NCBI GenBank assembly: GCA_027924585.1 | Contig: BSBM01000877.1 | Span: 643,001-707,000 of the forward strand | Source of the DNA: Larix kaempferi | Taxonomy: Eukaryota; Streptophyta; Pinopsida; Pinales; Pinaceae | DNA length: 64,000 nucleotides | Direction of reading: 5' to 3' | Shown here: positions 46,871-59,300 of the stretch, piece by piece | Layout of the letters: each line of letters begins with the position of its first letter | How positions within the stretch are numbered: position 1 is the stretch's first letter | Notes under the pieces: generated by a model | Told to the model about the DNA's origin: nothing | The model's input: the letters and a program-made list of their open reading frames with translations, nothing else | Database searches by the model: none | Program-made: the position numbers and the translations under genes

Positions 46871-48579
46871 ATGGAAAACGCAGCTGAACATCTAGAAGAC
46901 AGATTTCAACCAAACAACCATAGCATGGGACATCACTATACAGAAGAAGGCCACGGTGAATTGAATGACAATTCGTCAGAATTGTTATGTGCGTTTCAGG
47001 AGTTAAAGGCAGAAATTAGATCTGTGAAACGAGACAATGAAAGAATTATGAAGGCACAAGAGGAGTTAAATCAAGTTCTGTTTGAACAGTGCCCAATTGA
47101 TGAGCAGGGGAGAGATAATGAAGATATCTCCAAGGTTGAAGATCTGCCTCATGGTAAAAATAGTAAGAAAATGAAAACCGATGATGTGAACAACAGTTCA
47201 ATGTCATCAGGAGATGCTATTGAAGTACGCAAAAAGAAACGTAACTATTCAAGCGATAGCCGTGAAGGAGATTACAAACCCAGAAGGAAAAACCATAAAG
47301 AGTATGAGCATATTTCTAGGGAGTTCAAAAAGATTAAACCTCCAACTTTCAATGGAGAAACTAAGAAGGGCGAGACAGCTGAAGCATGGTTGTCCGCCGT
47401 GAAGAAATATTTGCAGATTTATAACTATTCAGAATCCTTGAAAGCAAAAATGGCTATATATAACTTGACCGGAAAAGCGAACATTTGGTGGCAGGACATC
47501 AAAACAGTAAAGGGCATTAAGGATAATAATGTAAACTAGAGTACTTTTAAACGATACTTCAAGAAGAATTTTTTATCTGAATAGTACTATGCAGAAAAAT
47601 CCAAAGAATTCTACGATTTAAAGCTGGGAAGTATGAACCGGAAGGAAATGAACAGTAAATTTTTGAACTTATTGAGATATGTGCCATACCTCGTGGAAGA
47701 AAAACCGAATATACAAAGATACTTTGAGCTGTCTACCTTTCAAAATTAAGGACAGAATTGAGTATGACAATCCAAAGACCTTGGAAGAGGCTATGAGGAA
47801 AGCAGTTTTCTGTTATGATACTAATCGGAAAAGAGAAGGAATGTCAAACTGGAAAAGTCATAAACCCAACAATTTTGAACTGAAAAAGAAAAATTTCAAG
47901 TTCAGTGGAAATTCTGGTTTCCAAAAGAAAAATTTACAGAACCGGAATTTTCAAGAAAATAATTTCGGAAACAGTCAGCAGCAGAATTTTACAACACCCA
48001 GAAATGGTCCCAATAATACCAGGACCAATGAACAAAAGGCACCTATCAAATGTTTTGAGTGTCAAGGTCCTGACTATGCATCAGAATGTCCCAAGAGGAA
48101 GCGGACAACTAACAACATTCACTCTATTAAGACTGAATCTATTTTTGGAGACTTGGCGAGGGAGCTGCCTAGAATCAATGCAGCACTGGACAACAGGCAA
48201 GCAAATCATCAAATCTCTATGGTAGAGATTGAAGGTATGCTACAAAATCATCCTGTTGCTGTTTTAATTTACCTAGGTGCTAGCTTAAGTTATATATCAC
48301 CAGATATTGTGGAAAGTCTTAAATAAAAAACAAAAAAGTTCAGTAAATCTTGGTTAGTTAGACTGGCAATAGGAACAAAGAGGAAAGTATCAGATTTTAT
48401 TGAAAGTTGTGCTTTATCCATGAATCAGTTAAAGAGACAAATCAAGTTGAATATTTTATCTTTAGGATCCTATGATATTATAATCGGAATGGACTGATTA
48501 GAAGCCCATCATGTCATTCTGAACTGTTATGAAAAACGTTTTACGTGTTTAAATGATGAAGGAAAAACTGTAGAAGTAA
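46871..48579 (+). pseudogene. gag: Chromovirus gag-protease, second copy, interrupted at 48580
   Basis: It parallels 37772-39410. It is open from the ATG to a TAG at 47537 that is shared with the first copy, then has a TAG at 47582 where the first copy still has CAG, and a one-base shift near 47715. It then stays open through a CCHC knuckle (CFECQGPDYASEC) to the protease motif near 48270, where the expected Asp-Pro-Gly reads YLGAS, losing the catalytic Asp. A further stop (TGA, 48495) replaces the Trp codon of the other copy. It keeps the 24 codons deleted in the first copy. The sequence stops at AGTAA, where the Copia insertion begins. Confidence 0.85.
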
Positions 48580-49183
48580 TGTTAAATTTTGAGCATTAAT
48601 TCACAATACTCTAGGATCTTCACTGAGAGAATAACATATACAGTATATTAATGCATACCAATCACAATAAGCATGACAAGCATCAGAAGAATCAAAAGCA
48701 TGAGATACAAGAGACACAGAGTTTCCGTGAGGAAATCCCTAAGGTGAAAAACCCCACAACTTCCTCAGAGATAGAGAGAGCAATGGCTCAACCAAAGTAC
48801 AACCAAAATACACTGAGATAGTCTCCTAGTAGAAGATGATCCTCCTCCTCACTAGTGCGCCACTTTCTGAGTGAGAGAAGTGTGACTTTCTGAATGATCA
48901 AAATAGAGATCTCCCGATCTCTATTTATACTAACCTGTTTGCCCAGTGACCTTATTGGGCCGACTTGTCTATCTAGATACATCCACAATATAATATATAT
49001 TTCATGGCCGACCCCACACATGGTGGTATAATAACCCATCGGAAAGTACACACACTTGCGACACTTGTCAATCCACATGACGACACTTCCTTATAGAGGA
49101 ATAACACATCTCTAATAAGGGTACAATAAATATTTATGAAATACATAGATGAAATACATTCCGAAGTTACATATACATCAACA
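48580..49183 (-). repeat. 3' LTR of the minus-strand Copia copy
   Basis: On the plus strand it reads TGTTAAATTTTGAGCATT to TATACATCAACA. The TATA box (reverse) is at 48921-48929. It is more diverged from the intact element's LTRs than they are from each other. Confidence 0.87.
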
Positions 49184-50471
49184 CTCCCTCTTAACTAGGA
49201 AGGTATTTCTCGACATAGATCTGCTAGATAAGTCTTCTTCTCGAGATCATCATCATCGATGCATCATCATCATCATCGTCACTGCTGCTGCTATCTCAAC
49301 CAATCTCTGACTCTACTTGTCATAGAAAGTTCTATAGAGCTAGTCCTTTTTCATATTGGATGTAGGCCCACCACCTGCAGGTCTTCATCATCACTGGCCC
49401 TACTTTGGAATCCTTAGGACTTATTACGTGCGTCACAAAACCTGGCTGCAGCATCCTAGGCTATTACGAGCACACAGCTCTACTTGTCGGATCTCCCAAG
49501 AGCACATTACATGTGACCCATCACAAAACCTGGTTGAAGCATCCCAGGCTGTTACGAGCACACAGCTTTACCTGTCGGATCTCCCAGGAGCACATTACAT
49601 GTGATCTCACCACAAAACCTGGCTGAAGCATCTGAGGCCTTTTTCATCCTGTCCATATCTCCCAAGAGCAAATTACATGTGGTCCACCACAAAACCTAGC
49701 TGAAGCATATGAGGCCTCTTTCATCCTGTCCAGATCTCCCAGGAGCAAATTACATGTGGTCATGGAAAAACCTGGCTGAAGCATCTGAGGCCTTTTTCAT
49801 CCTGTCCAGATCTCCCAGGAGAAAATTACATGCCATAGGACAAAACCTCGCAAGAGCATCTCAGGATGTTACGGGTACACAACTCCGACCTGAAGATCTC
49901 CTAAGGCACAAATTACATGTCCTCCCAGAGCAATGTCTCAAAAGAGCATCCCAGGCTATTATGGGTACGCAACTCCAACCTATAGGATCTCCCAAACATG
50001 CTCATCTACACAACTTGATCCACGGCCACAAAGTATCATCTGATACTCACCATACATCATCCTGATGTACACATGATCATCCTGATCATCATCACTACAA
50101 CATCCTGCTGCATGTCATCTGGAGAAGCTTGTCATCCACGATCACCCTGATCATACAATGCATCCATCTGATGCACACCAAGTATCTACCTGTTACATAT
50201 CATCATACATAGTGTATCCACCTGATACATAGATACATGATCCACACAATGTATCCATCAATATACATGATCTACCTAATCATACAATGTATCCACCTGA
50301 TACATATATAGATACATGGTCCAAGCATCCAACATGATGCGTACATACATATACATATAAATGATCCAACTGATCATACAAAGAAGAAACCAGAACATCA
50401 TCCTGATGCTCATCATCCAGCGCTTACATCCACAGCCATGTGAAGGATCCTCCTTCCAACATGCTTGGAAT
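48580..50471 (-). mobile_element. Minus-strand Copia copy, 3' portion only, split by the Tat element
   Basis: Its 3' LTR (48580-49183) is the reverse complement of the LTRs at 21953 and 28843. Next to it is the purine tract (reverse complement GTTAAGAGGGAG), then the same 3' UTR arrays in reverse order, up to the counterpart of about 27190 in the intact copy, 25 bp after the polyprotein stop. There the Tat LTR begins. The coding region and 5' LTR are therefore not in this window. The left flank AGTAA (48575-48579) should be its target duplication. Confidence 0.85.
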
Positions 50472-51438
50472 TGTTATACCTCTATATTCCACAGTGTCGC
50501 ATCTCCACCACAAACAGAGTTGACGACACTTCCCCTACTGTTTGAACTACCCAGAAGTTGAGAGAACCTTGAAGGTAAATCTACCCTGACAAGTTCTGAT
50601 CCAGCTGAGACTTTATTTACATACACTACCGCGCCTTGCTAGTTTATCAGAGCGCGATACTCCACACTACCGCGCTATGATGTTTCCACAAAACGCGGTA
50701 GTACCGCATTGTGCTAAGACTACAGGGAGCGGTACTCTTTTATTAGCCTTTTTTCCATGGCTTGTGGGATTTTGGATTTTCGAAGATAATCGAAGATTGG
50801 GGTCCTTGATTCGATCCCAAATCACTTTCTGTGATTAGAAACCCTGATCCACTTATCTCTCCCTAGATCCACCTATCTCTCTTGTTGGTTAACCCTACCA
50901 TGCACTATAAAAGAGAGGCATTCCATGGGGAAAGGGGAGGACTCTTGAAGTACCAAACTTATGATCTTGCAGCATTGTGGAGATAGCTAGAGGAGAAGAC
51001 ACTTGGAGCTGAAGGATTGGCTTGGGCATCAAGCAACCTATGTAAGCATTCTTCAAGTTGTAATAAGATAACTTGTCTTGTCTTTCCCATTTCATGTGTT
51101 TTAGTATAAATTCTTAGCATGAAATGTATCTAATCTGGATTTGAATCTAACATTTACATTCAAGGTATTTGGAATTCTGCATGTTTGTTCTTTGAGTGAT
51201 CTTAACAGGTTCTACATCGGAGCTTTGGATCAAGAGCTAGAAGCGGGACAAACGTCGGTTAGAAGGTGTGTCACATCTCTCATTATTCCTAAATACATTT
51301 AATCTTGCTGTAAAAGTTAATTCAGGAATTTCAAGGTAGCATTTGTTTTGACTTGTTTCTTGCTTTAGAGTTAGTTTAAAGTCTGCTTTAAAGTTAAGAG
51401 AGTTTTGGCTTATCCGTAGGACAAAATTCTACATAACA
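50472..51438 (+). repeat. 5' LTR of the Tat element
   Basis: 967 bp with inverted ends TGTTAT...ATAACA. The TATA box TATAAAAG is at 50906-50913. A cluster of ACCGCG/CGCGGTA motifs lies at 50625-50736. Confidence 0.8.
50906..50913 (+). promoter_or_regulatory. TATA box in the Tat 5' LTR
   Basis: TATAAAAG within CACTATAAAAGAGAGGC, a strong plant TATA match about 530 bp before the LTR end. Probable promoter of the element. Confidence 0.65.
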
Positions 51439-51442
51439 AGAA

Positions 51443-51458
51443 TGGTGACTCCGCTGGG
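51443..51458 (+). promoter_or_regulatory. Primer-binding site of the Tat element
   Basis: TGGTGACTCCGCTGGG, four bases after the LTR end. It differs from the iMet type used by every other element here and resembles the non-Met (Arg-tRNA-like) sites of Tat/Ogre elements; the exact tRNA is inferred from memory. Confidence 0.65.
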
Positions 51459-53276
51459 TTTGATTTCTGTTTAATCGATTCAATTCACTGTTATCCATCT
51501 GTTGATTGTGATTTGTTTTATTGCACTTCAAACCAGCTTGAATCTTGGTCTTTTTTTACCTTTATTCACCTCTCCTCGCTGTATTTTTCTCCCTGTCTGA
51601 TCACTGAGTCCCCTGGGTTAGCAACAACCCTGAAAACTTTATTTTTTCTTCTCAAGTTGTGCTTTTTCCTTCCCTTGCGACAGTACCGCACCCTCAGAAC
51701 TACTTCCAGCGCGGTAGTACCATGTTCTCTGCCTTAGTACCAGAGCGGTACTGTCACAGCGTCGCGCTCTAGTCAGACCCTGACCCGCGGTAGTGTCTGC
51801 AAATTTGTAAATTTTTTATACTTGCTTGGTTTCCTGAGTCTCTCTCTGCCTTAGGTAGTCTTTGCTGTTTCCTGTCAACATCCTGATTATTTTACAGTCT
51901 GTGTGATCTGATTATTTCCCAGTTTGCGAGCTTGATTGTTGATTGAATTAGTGGCATTTTTGACATATTGGTCATTTTTCCAGTTTGATTACATTGGTTT
52001 GATTTTTTCACCCCAACCAACTCAACACCACTGTTCTCTGTTACTGAATCCTGTAGCTTTTACAGTCACATTATTGTTATTATTTTTCAGTAAATTAAAA
52101 AGATCATTATTTGAGAGCAATTTTGTTGTTTGAATTGAAAAAGTCTACTAGCATTATTTTGCATTAGGAAATGAACCATTGATTTTTCCACAAAAATTCT
52201 CATAGTTGAAGCATTGTAGATTGTAGGATCAGTGCATTAAAAGGAGTGTTTATTTCAGTTTGGTTTGTTTACAAAAAGAAAAGAAAAATCTTTTACTTTG
52301 ATTGCTTGTGAAAATTTTCATGCATATTTGATCGAAGAAACTCTATCTTTCCCTTAGCTAGATTTCATCGAAGACAAAGGCTTATTTTTTATTCATTCTC
52401 ATTTGCATGGTTTGAGTCATCATAACACCATCAAGTTTCACATCCACTACCTGATTGAGTAAGACAGCCACTAAAATTAATCACCCTAATTAAACCAACT
52501 TTAACCTCACTTGAGGAAATCAAAAGAATTTGGTGGTTAGGTAGGACACCGGGGATAGGCATAAAAATAATTCCCCCTTGTCATTTTCATCTGAGACATA
52601 GTCGTTGTCTTTAGGGAACTAAAATCCTCTAGTACTTATTGACACGGTCACAGCTAGTTTGTGGAGGGGCCTCCTGACTGTTTTTAACTTTCAGGGGTTA
52701 AACGATCGCGAGATTGAGAACTAGACGGACTCTGTGGAATACCGCACTCCACTTAGCCCTAAGGCAACATCGATCGCTGTCTTCTTCGGAAGGCTGAAGT
52801 GCCCAAAACTTTTTCCGACGTGTCATGAACAATGTAGCTTAGTATCTATTCTACTAGGGCTCTTTTACCCAGGATCCCTTTCGGTAGAGGGATATCCTTC
52901 TTATATCGGTCTCTCATGTTGTATTGTTCGACTTGGATTTCATCACCTTGCGAAGGATACAGCTTGTTGAGGTATCCAGCTCTTAGTTAGGAGTTTTCTT
53001 GGCATCTCATCTTAATAGAGGGTCATTTTTCTTTGTAGGGACTGCTTGTTGGCATTCTGGCCATTTTTTGCATCAGCTCGCCATTTTTTGCATCAGCTCG
53101 CTTATTGAGACAGCGGTCTCAGTAAAGATTTTAGAGCTTACTTTTTTGGCCTGTGAGCCTTGCTTTTTCTAGCTCCTCTTCTGCACACTCGGCTGCATTA
53201 GAGTTTTTGAGTTCTTTGTTTATGATACTGCCCCCGATTTTCATTTTCCTGTCATCACGTCAGATCAACCACGAAG
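51459..53276. other. Tat leader region (5' untranslated)
   Basis: 1.8 kb without a convincing ORF. It holds a second ACCGCG/CGCGGTA cluster (51679-51800) and a 20-bp direct repeat, GCCATTTTTTGCATCAGCTC, twice near 53060-53100. Confidence 0.55.
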
Positions 53277-56200
53277 ATGACGAAGACAATAGGGCCTAAG
53301 CCATCCACCACCACCACCGCCACGGACTTCTGGTCTAGACTTCTGGTCCGCCTGCATCACGCATTCCTGCTCCTCCTGGCCGCGATGCTGGTCAAGGAAA
53401 CATTCCACCGCCGATACGTACAACATCTTCAGTTACGCCCGTAACTACCACACACAGTACAGTCTCAGAATCTATAGCAGCTTCTGCAACCACTAGCATG
53501 TCTGAGACTTCCACTGTCACCTCACCCACTGTCATTCCAGATTTATCTGTTACAGTGGACACAGTTACAGCAGCTGAACCTAGCACAACCCAGAGTACTA
53601 GACCAGAGGTCATCCTTCTACCGGATGTCAACACTTCCTGTCCATCAGACACTTTTCACGATGATACAGACGGATCTATTGGCACCACAGAAGGGTCCGA
53701 CCAGGACATACCTGGCTTAATTTCAGTCCCAGGCGGATACATTGAAATCGTTGAAGATACTCGTCTCCCTGACACACCTTTTGAACCTGATTATGGCTTC
53801 ATTACTTCCCAGGCGGAACTTCCGCCTGTTATTACTACGTCACCCAGTGTTCATCCTCAGGAGACAAGTTCTTCTAGCAACGTACCTCGTACTTTACATC
53901 TACCCAACCTCCCACCGGGACATGAAATCATGGCTTCCATCCAATCTAGTATGGTTATCCTAGCGAACTATTCGTTAGCATCGGAACAATTTAGACACAG
54001 CACAGAGCAAATGCTTTCGACAGCGTCTAGATACCCCCCGTTTCTCATCCTTCTGACTATAGGGTTCCCAACGTCCCGTCTAGCACAGAATTTCATCACT
54101 CCTTTGTAGACGGCTCAGGACCTTCGGACTTTACTATACCTAGGTTCCCGCCGGATCCCCAAAATCTTTTTCAGGATATGAACTCGGACCCAGTTCTCAT
54201 TGGTCCTCCTATCATTGAACACGTTATGGACGACGCCGATACCCCTGGGCTAAATTCCCCACATTTGCTGTCATCACCTATGTTTGGTGCACATTCTATG
54301 AGGGATAACCCAGTTTTTTCTCCGTCCTCACCTGTCCAATATGGACGACCTCCTCCGCAAATCAGTACTTTTGGTGCCGTTGGCCAATCCATGCTATCAT
54401 ATTTGAATAGCGGCGGAAGAACACCTAGTCATACTACTGGATCTTCCGTTTCGACCGGAGGATCACCTTCATCCACCATTTATACTATTTCAGGAGGTGG
54501 ACAACCGACTGTAATGGTCCCTAAATCCAACATACAAACCCTCCCTGGTGGGCCATCAACCCAACCAGCTGGGGGGCAACCTTTTGTTGGGAACCCCATT
54601 GTTGGTCAACAACCTCCTCCCATAGGGTCATCAACCCAACCAGTTGGAGGACAACCTTTTGTTGGGAACCCCGTTCCTACTCAACAGCCTCCTCTCATAG
54701 GGCCATCCAACCCATCCGCTGGCGGACAACCAATTGGTTCTATCCAACAACTATCCCAACCAGCAGCATCTTCTCAGTACGGTATGTACAGCACACCTGG
54801 CAGCGGGCAACCTTATTCCGGTATTCCAACCGGACCTCATTCTCAACCTCCCCTGTCAGGCATGCTTCCTTCTTGGGATCCTCAAATCCCACAGAGTGGG
54901 GGGTACTCACTTTTTGGAAACTGGAACCAAGCTGGGGGGCAATCTCATATTTCCCCCAACTTGAATTCTAGCTTCCCTTACCCTTCAGCTGCTACAACTC
55001 CATGGAACCCATCACTTCAATTCCCACTCGCTCCTCAAGCAGGAATGAGCCTTCCATGGACACCACCGTCGCAGCCACCCCCCAACCCTGCTATGGGAAA
55101 TCCTCCACTTACACAATATAGTGGTAACATCCCTGGAACACAACAATTCCAAGGAACTTTTCCCCAACAAGGAACAGCAACCATTCCTGGGTATCAACAA
55201 CCTCAGGGTACCATACCCACTCAGCAGAACACTTACCAACCGGTCTCCTACAATCAACCGGTTAACCAGATGGCTTACTATCCATAGAACTTCTAGCAGT
55301 ATCCCGTGGGAAACACATATGGGTATAACGCACAGTAGTATGCTATGCAAGGCCCTCCAGGGTTCTCTACACCACATGGTTATTACTCATACCCGCAGAC
55401 CAACCGTCAACTTCCCTTTTTGGCCACACTTGACTTACCTGATTTGTCGAGGCTTATCAACGATCCTATATGGCATGAACCTCATTGGCCACCTATTCCA
55501 GCCAAACTACCATCGGACATTCCCAAGTTCGATGCTAAGCCCGGGGAAGACCCCAAGAACCACGTGATGACCTTCCATCTTTGGTGTTCATCCAACTCCT
55601 TGATGGATGATTCCATCCGACTTCAGCTCTTCCAACGTACGCTTACTGGAACGGCAGCAAAATGGTACATCGAGCTGCCACAGCACTCTTTTCGTGATTT
55701 CAACACTTTGGCTATGCAGTTTCTGACTCATTTCCAGCTCCCCATCCGGTATGAGACTGGAACAGAAGTGTTAACTTCACTGCGTCAAAGCACTTCTACA
55801 CATATTTCGGATCACATCCATGAGTGGCGACGACGCTATAGGCTAATAAAGGCACCTATTCCGGATCAGCTACTTGCTGATTGGTTTACAAAATCCTTTT
55901 TGCCTCCCATAGCCAGAGATATCGCTATGCGCGGACCGGTTACAGAAGAACAAGCCATCTTGGCAGCCCAGTACATGGATTTGGTATACACTCAATCTGG
56001 TACTTTACATGAACTTCTTCCACATGCCTCCCGCTTTCACACTGATCCAACGAAGCCTACCACTGAACCCCCCATTGATGGTATTGTCGGTTCAGTCAAG
56101 ACCCAGCCTGCTACCAACTCGACAGGACAACAAGCTTCTGCTTCCCCCGCTTTTACCCAGGCTATTTCAAAATCAACTACTTCTCCTGCTGTTTCCTCCG

Positions 56201-56352
56201 AAGTGAATGCAGTCCAATCTACGTCACAACCGTCTGGGGGAAAGAAGAAAAACAATCATGGTAAACCTAAGAAAAACCAGAAGGAGAACCCCAAGCCACA
56301 ACCCACCCAGAATGACCAGAACCACATCGGAAAGCTAAATTTCCCTGCTTGA
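53277..56352 (+). pseudogene. gag: Tat gag, long proline/glycine-rich N-terminus, decayed
   Basis: The likely start is the ATG at 53277. The frame shifts early (near 53330), again at a C run (54032-54037), and once more just before the zinc knuckle. Codons from 53400 to 54110 are S/T/P-rich, and 54178-55287 is very rich in P, G, Q and S with repeated blocks such as TQPAGGQPFVGNP. Three TAG stops lie between 55285 and 55335 at positions where CAG (Gln) fits the repeats. The retrotransposon Gag core is at about 55480-55980 (AKWYIELPQHSFRDF and surroundings). A basic tail leads to a zinc knuckle in the pol frame at 56346-56384 with the unusual spacing CX2CX3HX4C. Confidence 0.8.
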
Positions 56353-59300
56353 TTTGTCAAGATGATCATTATACGTGTGACTGTCCCTACAAAGACGAGG
56401 TCAACAAGTTTGTTAAAGGATCCTCTCGCCCGGCAGTGTTAACTGACCCTTTCCCCCAACAACAACAGCAAATGGTTGCCCAAGAATCCCCACAAGGGGG
56501 CAACCCGACCAATCGCACCCGCGGAGAGACATCCACAAACCGTGAAATCCTGATGACTAGTAACGAAGAGGTTCATATCACCACTCGTTCAAAGACGTAT
56601 GACAACCCTCCAATTTCAAACAAACAATCGGAGATAGCCAAAGGCAAATCTCCCGTTGAAGATCCGATTCCTATTCCCCCCCCTAACGGTCATCTCCATA
56701 TCGAGAGGCCGCTGATGGACACAGTGCTACACCCACCCAAGGGCACCATACGAAAGGCGACATTTAATCCAAATGCGCGAGCTTCCCAAAACTACAACAT
56801 TGTTGACGATTTGGCTCAAGCACCTTGCGCCATGTTGACTCTCGAGGTTCTCCAACACTGCCCCACGCAGCGTAGAACCCTACTTTCAGCACTGGGGGCA
56901 ATGGACCCGGATACTTCAAACTCCATCATGTTTAACTTGGAGCACGCCAAACCTAGGCTTTCTCATCAGTTAGCCTTCCAGGTACATACAAAAATGCATG
57001 GAAATACCATCCATCGCACTGTATTAGACGAAGGTGCTTCCACGTCGATCATGTCTTTGAACTGTTGGAGAGCCTTAGGCTCACCCGAGGTTACCACTTC
57101 TCCTACTACTCTCAGGGCGTTTGATGGACATGGTTTTCAACCTTATGGACTCATTCCCTCAATTGGTGTCGAACTAGGGGGAAAAACAGTATCCATACAC
57201 GTTGAAGTCGTAGATGCACCATTGGATTACAATCTCCTCCTTGGACGGAACTGGTTTTATGCCATGACCGCCATAGCATCTACAGTCTTCTGGATTGTGC
57301 AATTTCCTCATGAAGGGAAAATTGTCACTATTGATCAATTGGATTACTGTATTCTAGACTCCCATCCAAACTCCGCCAACACCGTCCCGTTATTGGATCA
57401 ACCACAATACCGGTTCCAAGACGTTGGTGTTGGTCTCATGAAGGATTCATCCCTCATTGGAGTTTTTCCAGAGCTAGGAACCCATGTTCAACCAATTAGC
57501 ATGATTTCATCGAGTATCACCCCGTCCAATGATTCATGGGTGATTCCGAGTCCCTCTCAGATTGAAGACTACGGCAACTCTATGCCTCTGAACAGAAACC
57601 TCGCAACATACAGCGCGATCCAATCAGCCACCGATTGGGTCGATTGTTCTACTGATCACACTGTGGCACAGCTCTCGGCTGAAACTCATCCATACCCACC
57701 ACTTTTCAATCCTCTCAATTTGATTTTTCCCACCGACGAATCAATTATGGAGGTTATGTGCGGTGATGAGCCACCATGGGGAGATTTTCATCGTCGATCT
57801 TCATTCCCCACTATTCAGCCACTTGAGCTTGATACAAAACCCAACACTTCACTTGGGATGGTTCAAACCAAGTTCCCCACTTCCCTCGACGAGGTATTTT
57901 CAGAAGGAAACTTTTCCAATCTTATGGCAACCACTCCCATTGATATTTCAGTGAAGCCTGGTATCGTGGAAAACGTACACATCGGCAAAACATGTACTCC
58001 CCTCAAAACGGAGTTCTATAGTGCCTACTTCAAAACTTTCTGCGATGTTTTCACTTGGAGTTATGAAGAAATGCCAGGGATAGACCCCTCGATCGTGGTC
58101 CATGAAATCCCAACTTTCCCTAGCGCCCGACCTGTTCGGAAAAAGCTTTGACCCGTCCATCCTCGTAAGGCAGCCGCCATTAAAGCAGAAGTTGAAAAAC
58201 TTTTGCATGCTGGTTTTATCTATCCTGTCCCATTGACAGAATGGGTATCCAACATCGTTCCCGTAGCCAAGAAATAGGGAACGATTAGGGTCTGTGTTGA
58301 TTACCGTGATTTGAACAAGGCTTGTCCAAAGGACAACTACCCAACTCCGTTTATCGACCAGATCATCGATAACTGTGCCGGGAGTGTCATCTTTTCATTT
58401 ATGGATGGCTTCTCTGGCTATAATCAGATCGATATCCTCCCAGCCGACCAGCACAAAACGGCCTTTATCTGCCCTTGGGGGATCTTTGCATATCGAAAGT
58501 TACCTTTTGGCCTGAAAAATGCCGGGGCAACTTTCCAATGGGCGATGTCCTATGCATTTCATGACATCAAACATATTGTAGAACCATATCTTGATGACCT
58601 TCCCGCTCACTCTCGAACCCGGGAAGACCATCCAGACCACATAAGCGCCATTTTCGAAAGGTGCCGTCGCTACAATATACGTTTGAACCCGCATAAGTGC
58701 GTCTTCTTTGTAGAAGCCGGAAAACTGTTGGGCTTCATAGTCTCCAAAGACGGGATACGTTTAGATCTCTCAAAGGTAGCAGCTATCGTAGCCCTGCCTT
58801 CACCCACCAATATTCCAGAACTTCAATGTTTGCAAGGGCATGCAAACTTTCTACGTCGTTTTATCTGCAATCTGTCCGAGATAACAAAAGGCTACATGGG
58901 GCTTCTCAAGAAGAATATTCCCTTCATCTGGGATGACGAAGCCCAACGTTCCTTTGACAATCTAAAGGCAGCCTTAACCAAAGATCTTGTGATTCAACCC
59001 CCCGATTACACACGGGACTACATTCTTTATCTCGTAGGCTCGATTTCCACCATTGGTATGGTGCTGGTCCAGGAAGACCAAAACGGCATAGAACATGTGG
59101 TATACTATCTCAGTAAGAGTCTTCTTGACTCCGAAACCCGCTATTCACATGTTGAAAAACTGGCTCTGGCAACAGTATTTGCTGTCCATAGATTCCGCCA
59201 CTACATCTTACTCTGCCAGACCACTATTATAGCCGACTTCAACCCAATGTATTACATCCTCACACATCAGGTGCTTGGGGGAAAATACTCTCGTTGGATT

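Larger units (their letters stand above)
33307..48579 (+). mobile_element. Gypsy chromovirus in tandem: LTR - internal - LTR - partial internal
   Basis: Two 4.32-kb LTRs (33307-37630 and 42409-46729) flank a 4.78-kb internal region. The second LTR is followed by another primer-binding site and a second gag copy, interrupted at 48580 by a minus-strand Copia element. Such an LTR-internal-LTR-internal order is expected after unequal recombination between LTRs of two elements, or from adjacent insertion. LTRs of 4.3 kb are long for chromoviruses. Both internal copies are heavily mutated, so the unit is inactive. The rest of the second internal copy is predicted beyond the right window end. Confidence 0.85.

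Noticed and set aside
53392-53652. Minus-strand ORF over Tat gag
   Set aside because: A shadow of the S/T/P-rich gag frame on the other strand.
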